From assembly GCA_021160725.1 (NCBI GenBank), contig JAGHCA010000039.1, positions 1 through 43,634 on the forward strand: DNA of 43,634 nt, in the 5' to 3' direction. The notes under the pieces are model-generated. The model saw only the letters and a program-made list of their open reading frames with translations, did no database searches and was not told where the DNA came from. This DNA is from Dehalococcoidia bacterium (GTDB lineage: Bacteria; Chloroflexota; Dehalococcoidia; GIF9; AB-539-J10). Shown here piece after piece: positions 1 through 9,314 of this stretch (positions are counted from its first letter, which is position 1; each line of letters begins with the position of its first letter). A program made the translations under genes and the position numbers.

Positions 1-3000
1 CATATGAACCCAGGAACACTGGTCCCGTATGTTTGCCATCTCAAAGAGATACGGATTGAGTCCAGCCTCTCTAATCGTTTCTCGAAACATAGGCTCGTGT
101 GTCCTCGGGGTGCAAGATGCTACAATAACTCGATTGAGTTTGTGTTCCTCAATCGCCTTTTTTATTTTCTCTTGAGTATCCTGTGAACAAGTAAAAAGGT
201 TTCTTTCAGCATGAACTACATTGGGTAGTGTCCCAGCAAACTCGGTGACCTCAGGGACATTTACATACCCGCCGATATTGATTCCACAGTGACAAATGAA
301 AACCCCGATCCTCGGTTCCTCCCCACTGACATCTCTTTCTGGCGGATATTCTTTTCTCTTGGTTAGAGTTCCTCTTGCTGGAGCAAGTAAGGTTGAGATA
401 TCACCTGCAGCTCCGCTTGCTTGCACCACAGTCTCGGGAATATCCTTCGGTGCCGAGAGAGCTCCGCAGACAAATATTCCAGGCATCGAGGTCTCCATTG
501 GCGAAAATGGCCTTGCCTGGCAGAATCCATAAGGGTTTAACTGGATTCCCACCTTTTTAGCGAACTCAACAAATTCCGGAGAAGACTGAAAGCCTACAGA
601 GAGAACCACCATATTGAATTTCTCAGTCTTTACTACGCCATCCTCGGCAGCAAATTTGACTACCAGATCTCCCGTGCTATCTGCTGATTCAATGTTATAA
701 ATCTTCGACCTAACGAAGTCTATGCCGCTTTCTTTCTTGGCACGCTCATAGTATTTGTCAAAATCCTTACCATAAGTCCTGATATCCATGAAGAAAATGG
801 TGATGTCCAGAGGAATTGTGCTATGTTCTTTAGCGATTATTGCTTCTTTAATAGCATAGGTGCAACAAACGGAGGAGCAGTAAGGTCTGTCATGACTTGG
901 ATCCCTGGAACCAACACACTGAATAAAGGCTATCTTCTGCGGTGGGGTCAAATCCGAGAGTCTGAGGAGGGTTCCTTGGAAAGGGCCAGTGGCGCTTAAG
1001 ATACGTTCAAATTCAATGCTAGTCACCACATTGGGGTATTTTCTGTATCCTAGCTCATATTGAACTGAAGGATCAAAGAGGTCATAACCTGTGCTGAAAA
1101 CAACAGCGCCGACATTCAAGTCAACGTATTCATCCTGCATTTCATAATTAATCGCCTTTGCAGTACAACGCGTTTCGCACTCATGGCATTCAATACAACC
1201 CTCTATCTGGGAAGCTAAGCATCTCTTAGCCTCTTCCTGTGCCTCAGAAACAGAATACCCTTGCTCTACTTCTCTAAAATTCTTAATTCGTTTTATTGGT
1301 TCTAACTCCCGCATAGGTATTCTATTTTCGGTAGGAAAACGTGATTTAAGTATGGAAACTTCTCCTGCGCTAAGTTCTTCCGGTTGTCTCTTATCTACTT
1401 TGGAAGACAACGGCTCTCCCTGTAGATATTCGTCTATGGAGAGAGCTGCTTTTTTCCCAGCCGCTATAGCCTCTATGGCTATTGAAGGCCCAGTGGTCAC
1501 ATCACCACCTGCGAAAATCCCTTCCACGTTGGTCGCTAAAGCTTCATCGGTTGAAATTATTCCCCTCACGGAAATTTCTATGCCCAACTCCTTAGCAAAA
1601 CCAAGGGCTGGTACTTGTCCTAAAGCGGTAATAACAGTATCAGCCTCGAGCAAAAACTCCGACCCCTCAATGGGTATAGGCCGACGACGACCACTTGCAT
1701 CAGGCTCGCCAAGTTCCATCTTGATGCATTCTATCTTCGAAACCTTGCCATCTTTTGTTATTATCTTTGTGGGGTTGGTTAAGAATATAAGCTCGATTCC
1801 CTCTTCTTCTGCACCCTTAACTTCAGCAGAGGTGGCTGGCATTTCAGTTCGAGAACGTCGATAGATAACTTTCACTTTAGCACCCAACCGCCTCGCAACC
1901 CGAGAAGCATCAATGGCAGTATTTCCTCCACCAATTATGGCTACCTTTTGCCCTATATTAACCTTCCTGCCCATATTTATATCTCGCAGGAAGTCAATAG
2001 CATGAATTACTCCATGGGAATCTTCGCCTGGGATATTGAGCCTTTTGCTCTCGTGAGCACCTGTGGCAATGAAGATGGCTTGATAAGAATTTTTGAGCTC
2101 TTCAAGCTGGATTTCCTCTCCTATCTTGGCATTTACTTTTATCTCCACTCCTAATCTCTTGATATACTCTATCTCCTTGTTAAGAACATTCTTGGGTAGA
2201 CGATACTCAGGGATTCCAAATCGAAGCATTCCGCCTGGCTCAGGCAAAGCCTCAAATATGGTTATCTCATAACCTTGAAGAGCAAGATCATGAGCTGCAG
2301 CAAGTCCTGCTGGGCCGCTTCCGACAATAGCAACCTTCTTCCCATTTCTAGTGATATCAGGCACTTCGATACTATCAATATCAATTTGGTCAGTGACAAA
2401 TCTCTTCAATTCCCGAATTGCCAGGGGGTCATCGAGTTGCCCCCGGTTGCATACTTGCTCACAGGGTGCGTAACATACCCAACCACAAACAGCAGGGAGA
2501 GGATTAGTACTTCTTATAAGCTCGTACGCTTCTTTAATCCTTCCCTCAGCAATTAAGGCGATATAGCCTAAAACATTCATGTGGATAGGGCAAGCCTCTT
2601 TACAAGCTGCCTTACAAGGTCTTTCTTCTCTCTTGTCAATAACATATGTGTTGGGCACTGCTTGAAGAAAAGGAGTATAAATTGCCTTACGTTCGCGCAA
2701 CCCATGGTCATATTCATTTTTCGTAACAATGGGACACCCCTCAACACATAAGCCACAGCCAGTACATTTTGCCCCATCCACAAACCTTGCCTTCTTCCTC
2801 ACTGAAGCAGTGAAATTTCCTGGTTCTCCCTTGATATCCAGAACTTCAGAATAAGTTAAAAGTTCAATATTCAAGTGTCTGCCACATTCCACCAGCTTAG
2901 GTGACAAAATACACATAGAGCAATCATTGGTGGGGAAGGTCTTGTCGAGCTGAGTCATTACTCCACCAATAGAGGGAGATTTCTCCACAAGATATACATA

Positions 3001-3102
3001 ATATCCAGACTCAGCAAGGTCTAAAGCTGTTTGAATCCCCCCTATACCCCCACCTACGACAAGAACTGCTCCTATTGTGCCATTTCCGTTTTGTTTACCC
3101 AT
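1..3102 (-). CDS. HdrA-like flavoprotein with an inserted GltD/NfnB-like NAD(P)H-FAD module, truncated by the left window edge
   Basis: Not in the ORF track because it has no stop inside the window. Reverse complement from ATG at 3102 (AAAGGTG upstream) stays open to base 1: [47 protein letters not shown]...[12 protein letters not shown], then [26 protein letters not shown]...[47 protein letters not shown]...[20 protein letters not shown]...[13 protein letters not shown] (GltD hallmarks), then HdrA again: [11 protein letters not shown]...[19 protein letters not shown]...[16 protein letters not shown]...[11 protein letters not shown]. Confidence 0.88.
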   Translation of the reverse strand, partial: [1034 protein letters not shown]

Positions 3103-3117
3103 AATAACACCTTTGCA

Positions 3118-3585
3118 TTACAAGCTCTTCAATGCTTCCGCTGCTAGCTCGGAAGGCTTACCTTCGGTTCCTTGAGACCGTGAGCCAACAACTGCAACCA
3201 CCATCTCGTGACGTAATTTTTGGCAGAAGACATCTATCTCCCTTATCTTTTTAACAAAAGAGGGGTCAACGTATCCTTCCCTAACTGCCATGTTTCTTAG
3301 AGCTTTCACGATATCGGCAAAATCAACATTCTGGGGACAGTGCGCCTGACAGTTATAACACTGAATGCAAAACCAGATAGTGTCTGAAGAAAGGACTTCC
3401 TTCCTCATTCCCAAAAGCACCTTGCGAATTATCCGACGGGGATTGAACTTCTGGTCAATATCAGCAACAGGACAGCTGGCAGTGCAGAGTCCACAAGCGA
3501 AGCACACCTTTATATTTTCTCCGCCTGGCTCACTAGCAACATCATACTTGAACTTCGTATCTAGTTCACTCAAAGCTACAGTCAT
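3118..3585 (-). CDS. hdrC: HdrC-like heterodisulfide reductase subunit (two [4Fe-4S] motifs)
   Basis: VCFACGLCTASCPVADIDQKFNPRRIIRK...WFCIQCYNCQAHCPQNVDFADIVKALRN. The track ORF starts at 3699, but ATG at 3585 preceded by AAGGAGG is the likely start. Confidence 0.88.
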   Translation of the reverse strand: MTVALSELDTKFKYDVASEPGGENIKVCFACGLCTASCPVADIDQKFNPRRIIRKVLLGMRKEVLSSDTIWFCIQCYNCQAHCPQNVDFADIVKALRNMAVREGYVDPSFVKKIREIDVFCQKLRHEMVVAVVGSRSQGTEGKPSELAAEALKSL

Positions 3586-3622
3586 TTTTCGCCTCCTTAA
3601 TTCCCAATCAGGGGAGGAAACC

Positions 3623-4519
3623 TTATAGTAGTCCAGCAGCTTCCAGTATGTCAGGCACTTTTTCCTCCCGTCCGATAAACATAATGTGTACACCGTCACA
3701 GATTTTCTCTTCTCTCATTTGCCTTATCATACGGGCAGCTATCTCTATTCCTTTGGCAACTCCTGTTCCCTTCGGAGTTTGAGCCAATTCGTCAATGAGG
3801 TGTTGAGGGATAAAAACACCAGGGACATTGTCGTTCATATACGCAGCCATTTTGGCGCCGATGACGGGTACTATGCCACCAAGAATTTTGACCTTGTCAT
3901 CCATCTTACGAACGAACTCCACAAATCTCTTCAGCTCATCAAGCTCATACACAGCCTGGGTTTGAATGAACTCCACTCCTGCCGCAAGCTTCTTCTCAAC
4001 TTTGATAAGCTGAGGCTCGAGAGGGTCGGCAGAAGGTGTAGCCGTCGTTCCAATACAAAAGTCAATATTCCCATCAAGCTCATTTCCTGCCATGTCTTGG
4101 CCGGAGTTCAATGTGTGAATAAGGTGGATGAGTTGCACCGAATCAAGGTCGAACACTTGCTTTGCTTCCTTATGGTCACCAACATCAATGGAATCACCAG
4201 TAAGGCAAAGGACATTATCTACCCCTCGCGAATAAGCGAAGAGGAGATCTGCTTGGATCGCCAACCGATTCCTATCGCGGCAAGTTACTTGAAGGACTGG
4301 TTCACCACCATGTTCCTTAACCAAGAGGCAAACACCCAGAGAAGGATAGCGCATCACAGAGCTTTGATTATCTGTCACATTTAGACCATCCACCTTATCC
4401 TTGAGAAGCTCAATATGTTCTATCGCCTTTGACACATTGGAGCCTTTCACAGGCGCTGCCTCAGCTGTTACAACGAAGTCTTTTGTTTTGAGAATTTTTC
4501 TAAAAGGTGTTGCCATCAT
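3623..4519 (-). CDS. metF: Methylenetetrahydrofolate reductase MetF family (paralog 1)
   Basis: FVVTAEAAPVKGSN...QVTCRDRNRLAIQADLLFAYSRGVDNVLCLTGDSIDVGDHKEAKQVFDLDSVQLI...AAGVEFIQTQAVYELDELKRF...ILGGIVPVIGAKMAAYM: MetF TIM-barrel motifs. Confidence 0.9.
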   Translation of the reverse strand: MMATPFRKILKTKDFVVTAEAAPVKGSNVSKAIEHIELLKDKVDGLNVTDNQSSVMRYPSLGVCLLVKEHGGEPVLQVTCRDRNRLAIQADLLFAYSRGVDNVLCLTGDSIDVGDHKEAKQVFDLDSVQLIHLIHTLNSGQDMAGNELDGNIDFCIGTTATPSADPLEPQLIKVEKKLAAGVEFIQTQAVYELDELKRFVEFVRKMDDKVKILGGIVPVIGAKMAAYMNDNVPGVFIPQHLIDELAQTPKGTGVAKGIEIAARMIRQMREEKICDGVHIMFIGREEKVPDILEAAGLL

Positions 4520-4526
4520 TTACCCC

Positions 4527-5186
4527 CTAAGCTTTTGCCGCCTGGATTCTGCCAGGTCTTTTCACCGCCCGATAATTCTTCGGTGCGTAGTAATTCCGCA
4601 TCAGATCAAGCCTACCTTGCTTTTCCAGCCTGCGATAAATAAGAACCCAGGCACAATCCTTGTCCGGGTCTATCTCACACTTTCCTCCCTTTCTTGTACC
4701 GCCACAGGGGCCATTAAGCAGCCCTTTGGCACAACGAACTATAGGGCAAATGCCTCCAGTTCGATCTAGAAAACAATCACCACAAGCACCACACATTTCC
4801 ACCCAAAGCCCTTCTTTTTCCGGCATCCCAATGAAGGTGGTATTGACTCCCGGGAACACTGGCTTATCTTCAAACATCTCAGACATGGTTTGTACTCCCG
4901 CCCCACAGGCCAAAGAAATAACCGCCTCAACTTCAGTAACTTTATCTTTAATTTCTGCTACCATCTCCCTTTCACATTGCCTTTCCACTGAAGCCTCAAA
5001 AATCGAAATCTCATTATGCTCTGCACTTCGAGCCAGTCTGAGTTGAGAAGCAAGTATCGCCACCTCCTTCTCTCCACCAGCCCAGCAGACTGTAACGCAG
5101 GTACCACAGCCCGCCACAAGTACTTTCTTGTAGGGAGCCAACATACGCTTTATCTCATCCATAGGTTTTCGTTCAGCGATTATCAT
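4527..5186 (-). CDS. metV: MetV-like methylene-THF reductase C-terminal/zinc-finger family protein (copy 1)
   Basis: Cys-rich CGTCVTVCWAGGEKEVA...CGACGDCFLDRTGGICPIVRCAKGLLNGPCGGTRKGGKCEIDPDKDCAWVLIYRRL; directly upstream of metF. Confidence 0.85.
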   Translation of the reverse strand: MIIAERKPMDEIKRMLAPYKKVLVAGCGTCVTVCWAGGEKEVAILASQLRLARSAEHNEISIFEASVERQCEREMVAEIKDKVTEVEAVISLACGAGVQTMSEMFEDKPVFPGVNTTFIGMPEKEGLWVEMCGACGDCFLDRTGGICPIVRCAKGLLNGPCGGTRKGGKCEIDPDKDCAWVLIYRRLEKQGRLDLMRNYYAPKNYRAVKRPGRIQAAKA

Positions 5187-5187
5187 A

Positions 5188-5574
5188 TTACCTCCCGGAC
5201 TCTTTTATTCTCTTGGTTATTTCATTTACTGCTCCAACGAATTTGTGAGGAGCATTGGGGCTAAGATTGAACATTGCAACAAGTCTGCCATCTGCCTCAA
5301 TTTCTCTCAACAGCAAATTACAGTATTTTACCCTTTCTTTTGTTCTTGTATTCCCAGTCATGTGATGGCAAGCTCCACCCTCGCATCCCATCACCATCAC
5401 TGCTGCAGCTCCTTTCTCAAAAGCTTTCAGAATATGAATCAAATCCACTCGACCAGCACAGGGTACCCGAATTATCCGCAAATTCTCAGGGTAGTGAAGC
5501 TTTAATTTGCCTGCCAAATCAGCAGCAGGATAGGCAGAGTGTTCACAACAAAAAGCCACGATGCAGTTATTCAT
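5188..5574 (-). CDS. mvhD: MvhD-family hydrogenase iron-sulfur subunit
   Basis: CIVAFCCEHSAYPAADLAGKLKLHYPENLRIIRVPCAGRVDLIHILKAFEKGAAAVMVMGCEGGACHHMTGN. Confidence 0.9.
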   Translation of the reverse strand: MNNCIVAFCCEHSAYPAADLAGKLKLHYPENLRIIRVPCAGRVDLIHILKAFEKGAAAVMVMGCEGGACHHMTGNTRTKERVKYCNLLLREIEADGRLVAMFNLSPNAPHKFVGAVNEITKRIKESGR

Positions 5575-7199
5575 GATTCTCCTATGGTTTCAACTTGAGC
5601 CAGGATTTCTTCATCTCTATAACCTTGAAATGTTATTGCCTTAGCCGGACACATGGCAGCACAAATGCCACATGCCTCGCAAGCGAGATCACAAATCTCG
5701 GCCACCTCTTTACCTCCATCTACTCGAACTAATTGGATAGCATTATGTGGACAGATACGGATGCAAGTAAGACAAGCCACACATTTTTGAGGGTCAACTT
5801 TAACTCTCTCCACCTCTGCCAGAATATTCCCTGAGGATAAGAGTTTATAGATACTTACAACAACACTGGAAACATCTGTTAATACCCGGCTAAGGTCTAA
5901 GTTACCTCGGCAGCCACCGATAAAAAATATCCCCTTCTTCTCCGAGGCAACAGGATAGAGGTGCACATTTTCATCCTGATAAAAACCCCTGGAGTCTCTC
6001 CTGATGTTCAGTATTGAGCTCAGAGCCTCAGTTTCCTCCGCAGGAAGAAGGCACTCCTCAGCAACTAGAACATCACAAGTCAGGTTGATATCTTCACCGA
6101 GAAAAATATCTTTAGCCTCGATTTTTATCTTCCCATTTTCCGCAGCAACCTTAGGCGAAACATCACTCTTTAAGAACATCACCCCACAATCTCTTGCCTC
6201 TTGGTATAGTCTTTCGATTCTTTCACTATCGACTTTGACATTCTTGCAAAATACATAAACCTCGCTGCCCCATTTTCTCTTGGCTGCCAAAGCATTATTC
6301 AGAGTAGCCAGTGTAGGCAATCGAGAATTTTCATCGGCAAAATCAAGCATAAAACCTATGGTTCTTGGTCTTATTCTCAGCTCCGGGTCCTCAAGCATGT
6401 GACAGAGCTTTTCCTGTGACACAATGTTAACGTCAGACTTAAGTTTAGACTCTAGAGCGAGCTTCGTTTGATACCCGGTAGCAATTACTAGTGCTCCATA
6501 CTTACGGGAAATCTCCTCACCGCCTTTCCTTATACGCACATTAAAATCTCCAATCTTACCCGATGTTTCTATCACTTCAGCGGGCGCGAGAATCTCGATA
6601 TTTTCATCGCCTTTCACCTCCATCACCATCGCATTAATGTCAAATCCACATAGGTTTTCTAATTCTGTGGTCCCAGTTCCCAAAACTGCCTCCCTCTCCA
6701 ATAGAGTTGTCCGCAAGCCAGCGCGGGAAAGCTGGAGTGCTGCATTAATTGCCTCGAATCCGCCGCCGACCACAAGAACTTCCCTGTTCACAGAAAAATT
6801 ATTCATCTTCACTGGCTGGAGCAACCGAGTTCTGCTTACCGCCATTTTAATAAGTTCCACAACCTTTCCTGTAACATCTCCCTCATGAACCCAGGAGCAC
6901 TGCTCCTTGATATTTGCCATAGAAAACAGATGACCATTCAGCCCGGCATTTTCCAATACTTCACGGAAAACGTGTTCCTTAAACTCAGGGGAACAAGCAG
7001 CAACAACAACCTTCTCTATATTCTCCTCCCTAATACAGGAAAGCATCTTTTTCTTTCCTTCCTCGAGACAAAGGGGAGAAATGAATTTGATAGAAGTGAC
7101 ACCGGGCAACTCGACTACCTTTTTAACAACGGCATCAAAATCAATGTTGTTCAAAGTTCCGCTGCAATTGCAGATAAAAACGCCTATCTTTGTTTCCAT
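5571..7199 (-). CDS. HdrA-like protein, C-terminal half (second FAD domain plus C-terminal 2x[4Fe-4S] ferredoxin)
   Basis: IGVFICNCSGTL...VVAACSPEFKEHVFREVLENAGLNGHLFSMANIKEQCSWVH...VLVVGGGFEAINAALQLSRAGLRTTLLEREAVLG...CVACLTCIRICPHNAIQL...CEACGICAAMCPAKAITF. Confidence 0.85.
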   Translation of the reverse strand: METKIGVFICNCSGTLNNIDFDAVVKKVVELPGVTSIKFISPLCLEEGKKKMLSCIREENIEKVVVAACSPEFKEHVFREVLENAGLNGHLFSMANIKEQCSWVHEGDVTGKVVELIKMAVSRTRLLQPVKMNNFSVNREVLVVGGGFEAINAALQLSRAGLRTTLLEREAVLGTGTTELENLCGFDINAMVMEVKGDENIEILAPAEVIETSGKIGDFNVRIRKGGEEISRKYGALVIATGYQTKLALESKLKSDVNIVSQEKLCHMLEDPELRIRPRTIGFMLDFADENSRLPTLATLNNALAAKRKWGSEVYVFCKNVKVDSERIERLYQEARDCGVMFLKSDVSPKVAAENGKIKIEAKDIFLGEDINLTCDVLVAEECLLPAEETEALSSILNIRRDSRGFYQDENVHLYPVASEKKGIFFIGGCRGNLDLSRVLTDVSSVVVSIYKLLSSGNILAEVERVKVDPQKCVACLTCIRICPHNAIQLVRVDGGKEVAEICDLACEACGICAAMCPAKAITFQGYRDEEILAQVETIGES

Positions 7200-8483
7200 T
7201 CAATGTCTTCCTTGGTTGCCTTGCCTCTGGCTAGCAGATTCGGTCAGTACTTGCCTTGCCTTCGACGCTGCTGCTATCCCATGAGCAATGGAGTCAGGTA
7301 TATCCTTGGGCCCCTGGCAAGTTCCGGCGATGAAAATGCCATCAATATTGGTTTCGTTAGTGTTCATGGAATCCCTTTCAGCAAAGAATCCGTTGTCAGA
7401 CAAATTTATCCCCAAAGTTCTGGCCAAGTCCCAAGATTCCTTACTTGGCGAAATACCCACGGAAAGGACAACAAGTTCAAACGTATCTCTGCATACTTTT
7501 CCTTGAGAGATATCTTCAAACCTAACCTCAAGTTCGCCGGACGCAGTCTGCAGAATCTCGACTGGCACTCCGCGGACAAATCGTATATTTTCCTTGTATT
7601 CTTCATAGAATTGAGCAAAACCCTTGCCGGCAGTCTGCAGATCAATGTAAAAGATAGTCACCCGAGCATCAGGGTTATGATACTTGATAAGCCCGGATAG
7701 CTTCATGGCATATTTACAGCACACATGTGAACAATAATCGTGATCTTCGTCTCTGGAACCAACACATTGAATAAATGCAATATTGCGGGGTTCTACACCG
7801 CTCGCGGGAAGCTTGAGACAGCCCTCTCGAGTGAAAATCTGCTCCAGATCGAGGCCGGTTAAAACATTAGGATATCTACCATAACCCAAGGAGCCTTTCT
7901 TCCTGGCATCAAAAACATCAAAACCAGTGGCGACAATGAGGGCTCCGACACTCAACTCTTGTTCCTTTGATTCGCCTTTGAATTTTATAGCTTTAGTGGG
8001 GCAACCTTTTCGACAGAGGTCACACTTCTCTCCTTTGAAGCGCAGACAAAGTTCTTCATCAAGAACATAGGAAAAAGGTGTCGCCTCAGCAAAAGAAGGA
8101 TGGATTGCTTTAGGATCAGTAGGACAGACCTCAGTACAAAGACCACAAGCTATGCATCTCTCTTGATCAATATATTGGAGTTTCTGAGTTATCGTAACGC
8201 GAAAATTACCAAGTTCGCCGCTAAGTCTCCTTATCGTAGAATTGGTTAGGAGCCTTATTTGAGGATGACTTACCGTTTCTTTTATCTTGTCGGGAACTAC
8301 ACAGGCAGAACACTGGGAACAGACATCTGTTGCTTTACAGCAGAAGGAGGCACTGTGTCCACCGATCACTGCCTCCTTTTCTAGCAAATATACGTTTATA
8401 CCAGAGTTAGCTAGCTCTAATGCTGATGCTATCCCTGATATGCCTGCCCCAACAACCAGAACATTATTGCTCTCCTTATTCAC
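7200..8483 (-). CDS. hdrA: HdrA-like protein, N-terminal half (FAD-binding, FeS)
   Basis: [40 protein letters not shown]...[20 protein letters not shown]...[15 protein letters not shown]...[27 protein letters not shown]...[28 protein letters not shown]. Confidence 0.88.
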   Translation of the reverse strand: [427 protein letters not shown]

Positions 8484-8521
8484 TTTCCAAATTCAACAAA
8501 CCTGGCTATTATATTATTTTC

Positions 8522-8920
8522 TTATTTTTTAAGCAAGTCCTCCACCCTGTTGACTAATTCCTGAGGATCAACTGGCTTCTGAAGATAATCCTCTGCTTCC
8601 ATCATCATTCCCTCTCGCATGGAAAGGTGCATTTTTTCTCTATCCTCAGGGTAAACAGTGAGCATCAACACAGGGATATCGGAGAAAAAATGATATTTTT
8701 CGTCGGTTTTAAGTTCTCTGCAAACCTCAAAGCCGTGCTTACCGGGCATTATTACATCCAGGATAATCAAGTCAGGCCTTTCCTCCACCACCTTACGTAA
8801 ACCTTCCTCGCCATTATACGCGCATACCACATTATAGGACTTAGGCTCAAGGATTTTTCTCACTAGTGTATGGACATCAGGGTCATCATCAATTACCAAA
8901 ATCTTAATCTGTTTTGGCAT
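8522..8920 (-). CDS. Single-domain response regulator (receiver)
   Basis: ILVIDDDPDVHTLVRKIL...PDLIILDVIMPGKHGFEVCREL...YLQKPVDPQEL: receiver D-D, D and K residues. Confidence 0.9.
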   Translation of the reverse strand: MPKQIKILVIDDDPDVHTLVRKILEPKSYNVVCAYNGEEGLRKVVEERPDLIILDVIMPGKHGFEVCRELKTDEKYHFFSDIPVLMLTVYPEDREKMHLSMREGMMMEAEDYLQKPVDPQELVNRVEDLLKK

Positions 8921-9314
8921 CCTTTCCTCCTTTAGATAAAAGTTTCTCTACACGCCCGAGTAGAATGAAGGGTTCAATGGGTTTTTCTATGTAATCATCA
9001 ACATCAAGTTTACGACCAAGCTCCAACTCATATCGACGTTGACTGGCTTCCTCCCTTACTGAACTTATAACAAGGACAGAAATATCAGGATATTCCTTCT
9101 CTTGACTAATTCTTAATTCCTTGATCACATCAAAGCCATCCATCTCTGGCATTAAGAGGTCCAAAAGCATTAGATCTGGCTTCTCTTCTTTTAGCTTTCT
9201 CAACGCCTCACGTCCATCACAAGCCTCAATTACCTCATAAGAACGGGAATTTAGTACACTGGCAATAGCCAGTCGCATATCAGGATCATCATCCACTATT
9301 AAAATCTTCGCCAT
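8904..9314 (-). CDS. Single-domain response regulator (receiver)
   Basis: ILIVDDDPDMRLAIASVL...PDLMLLDLLMPEMDGFDVIKEL...YIEKPIEPFILL; overlaps both neighbouring genes. Confidence 0.9.
   Translation of the reverse strand: MAKILIVDDDPDMRLAIASVLNSRSYEVIEACDGREALRKLKEEKPDLMLLDLLMPEMDGFDVIKELRISQEKEYPDISVLVISSVREEASQRRYELELGRKLDVDDYIEKPIEPFILLGRVEKLLSKGGKDAKTD

Noticed and set aside
1352-1864. 170-aa plus-strand ORF
   Set aside because: Antisense shadow of the GltD-like module in the HdrA fusion (Ser/Pro/Ala-rich, no motifs).
2577-2783. 68-aa minus-strand ORF
   Set aside because: Out-of-frame ORF inside the long HdrA-GltD reading frame.
3686-4384. 232-aa plus-strand ORF
   Set aside because: Antisense to metF paralog 1; translation shows no recognisable family, and the minus-strand gene is well supported.
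6885-7700. 271-aa plus-strand ORF
   Set aside because: Antisense to the HdrA halves; shadow ORF without coding-like motifs.
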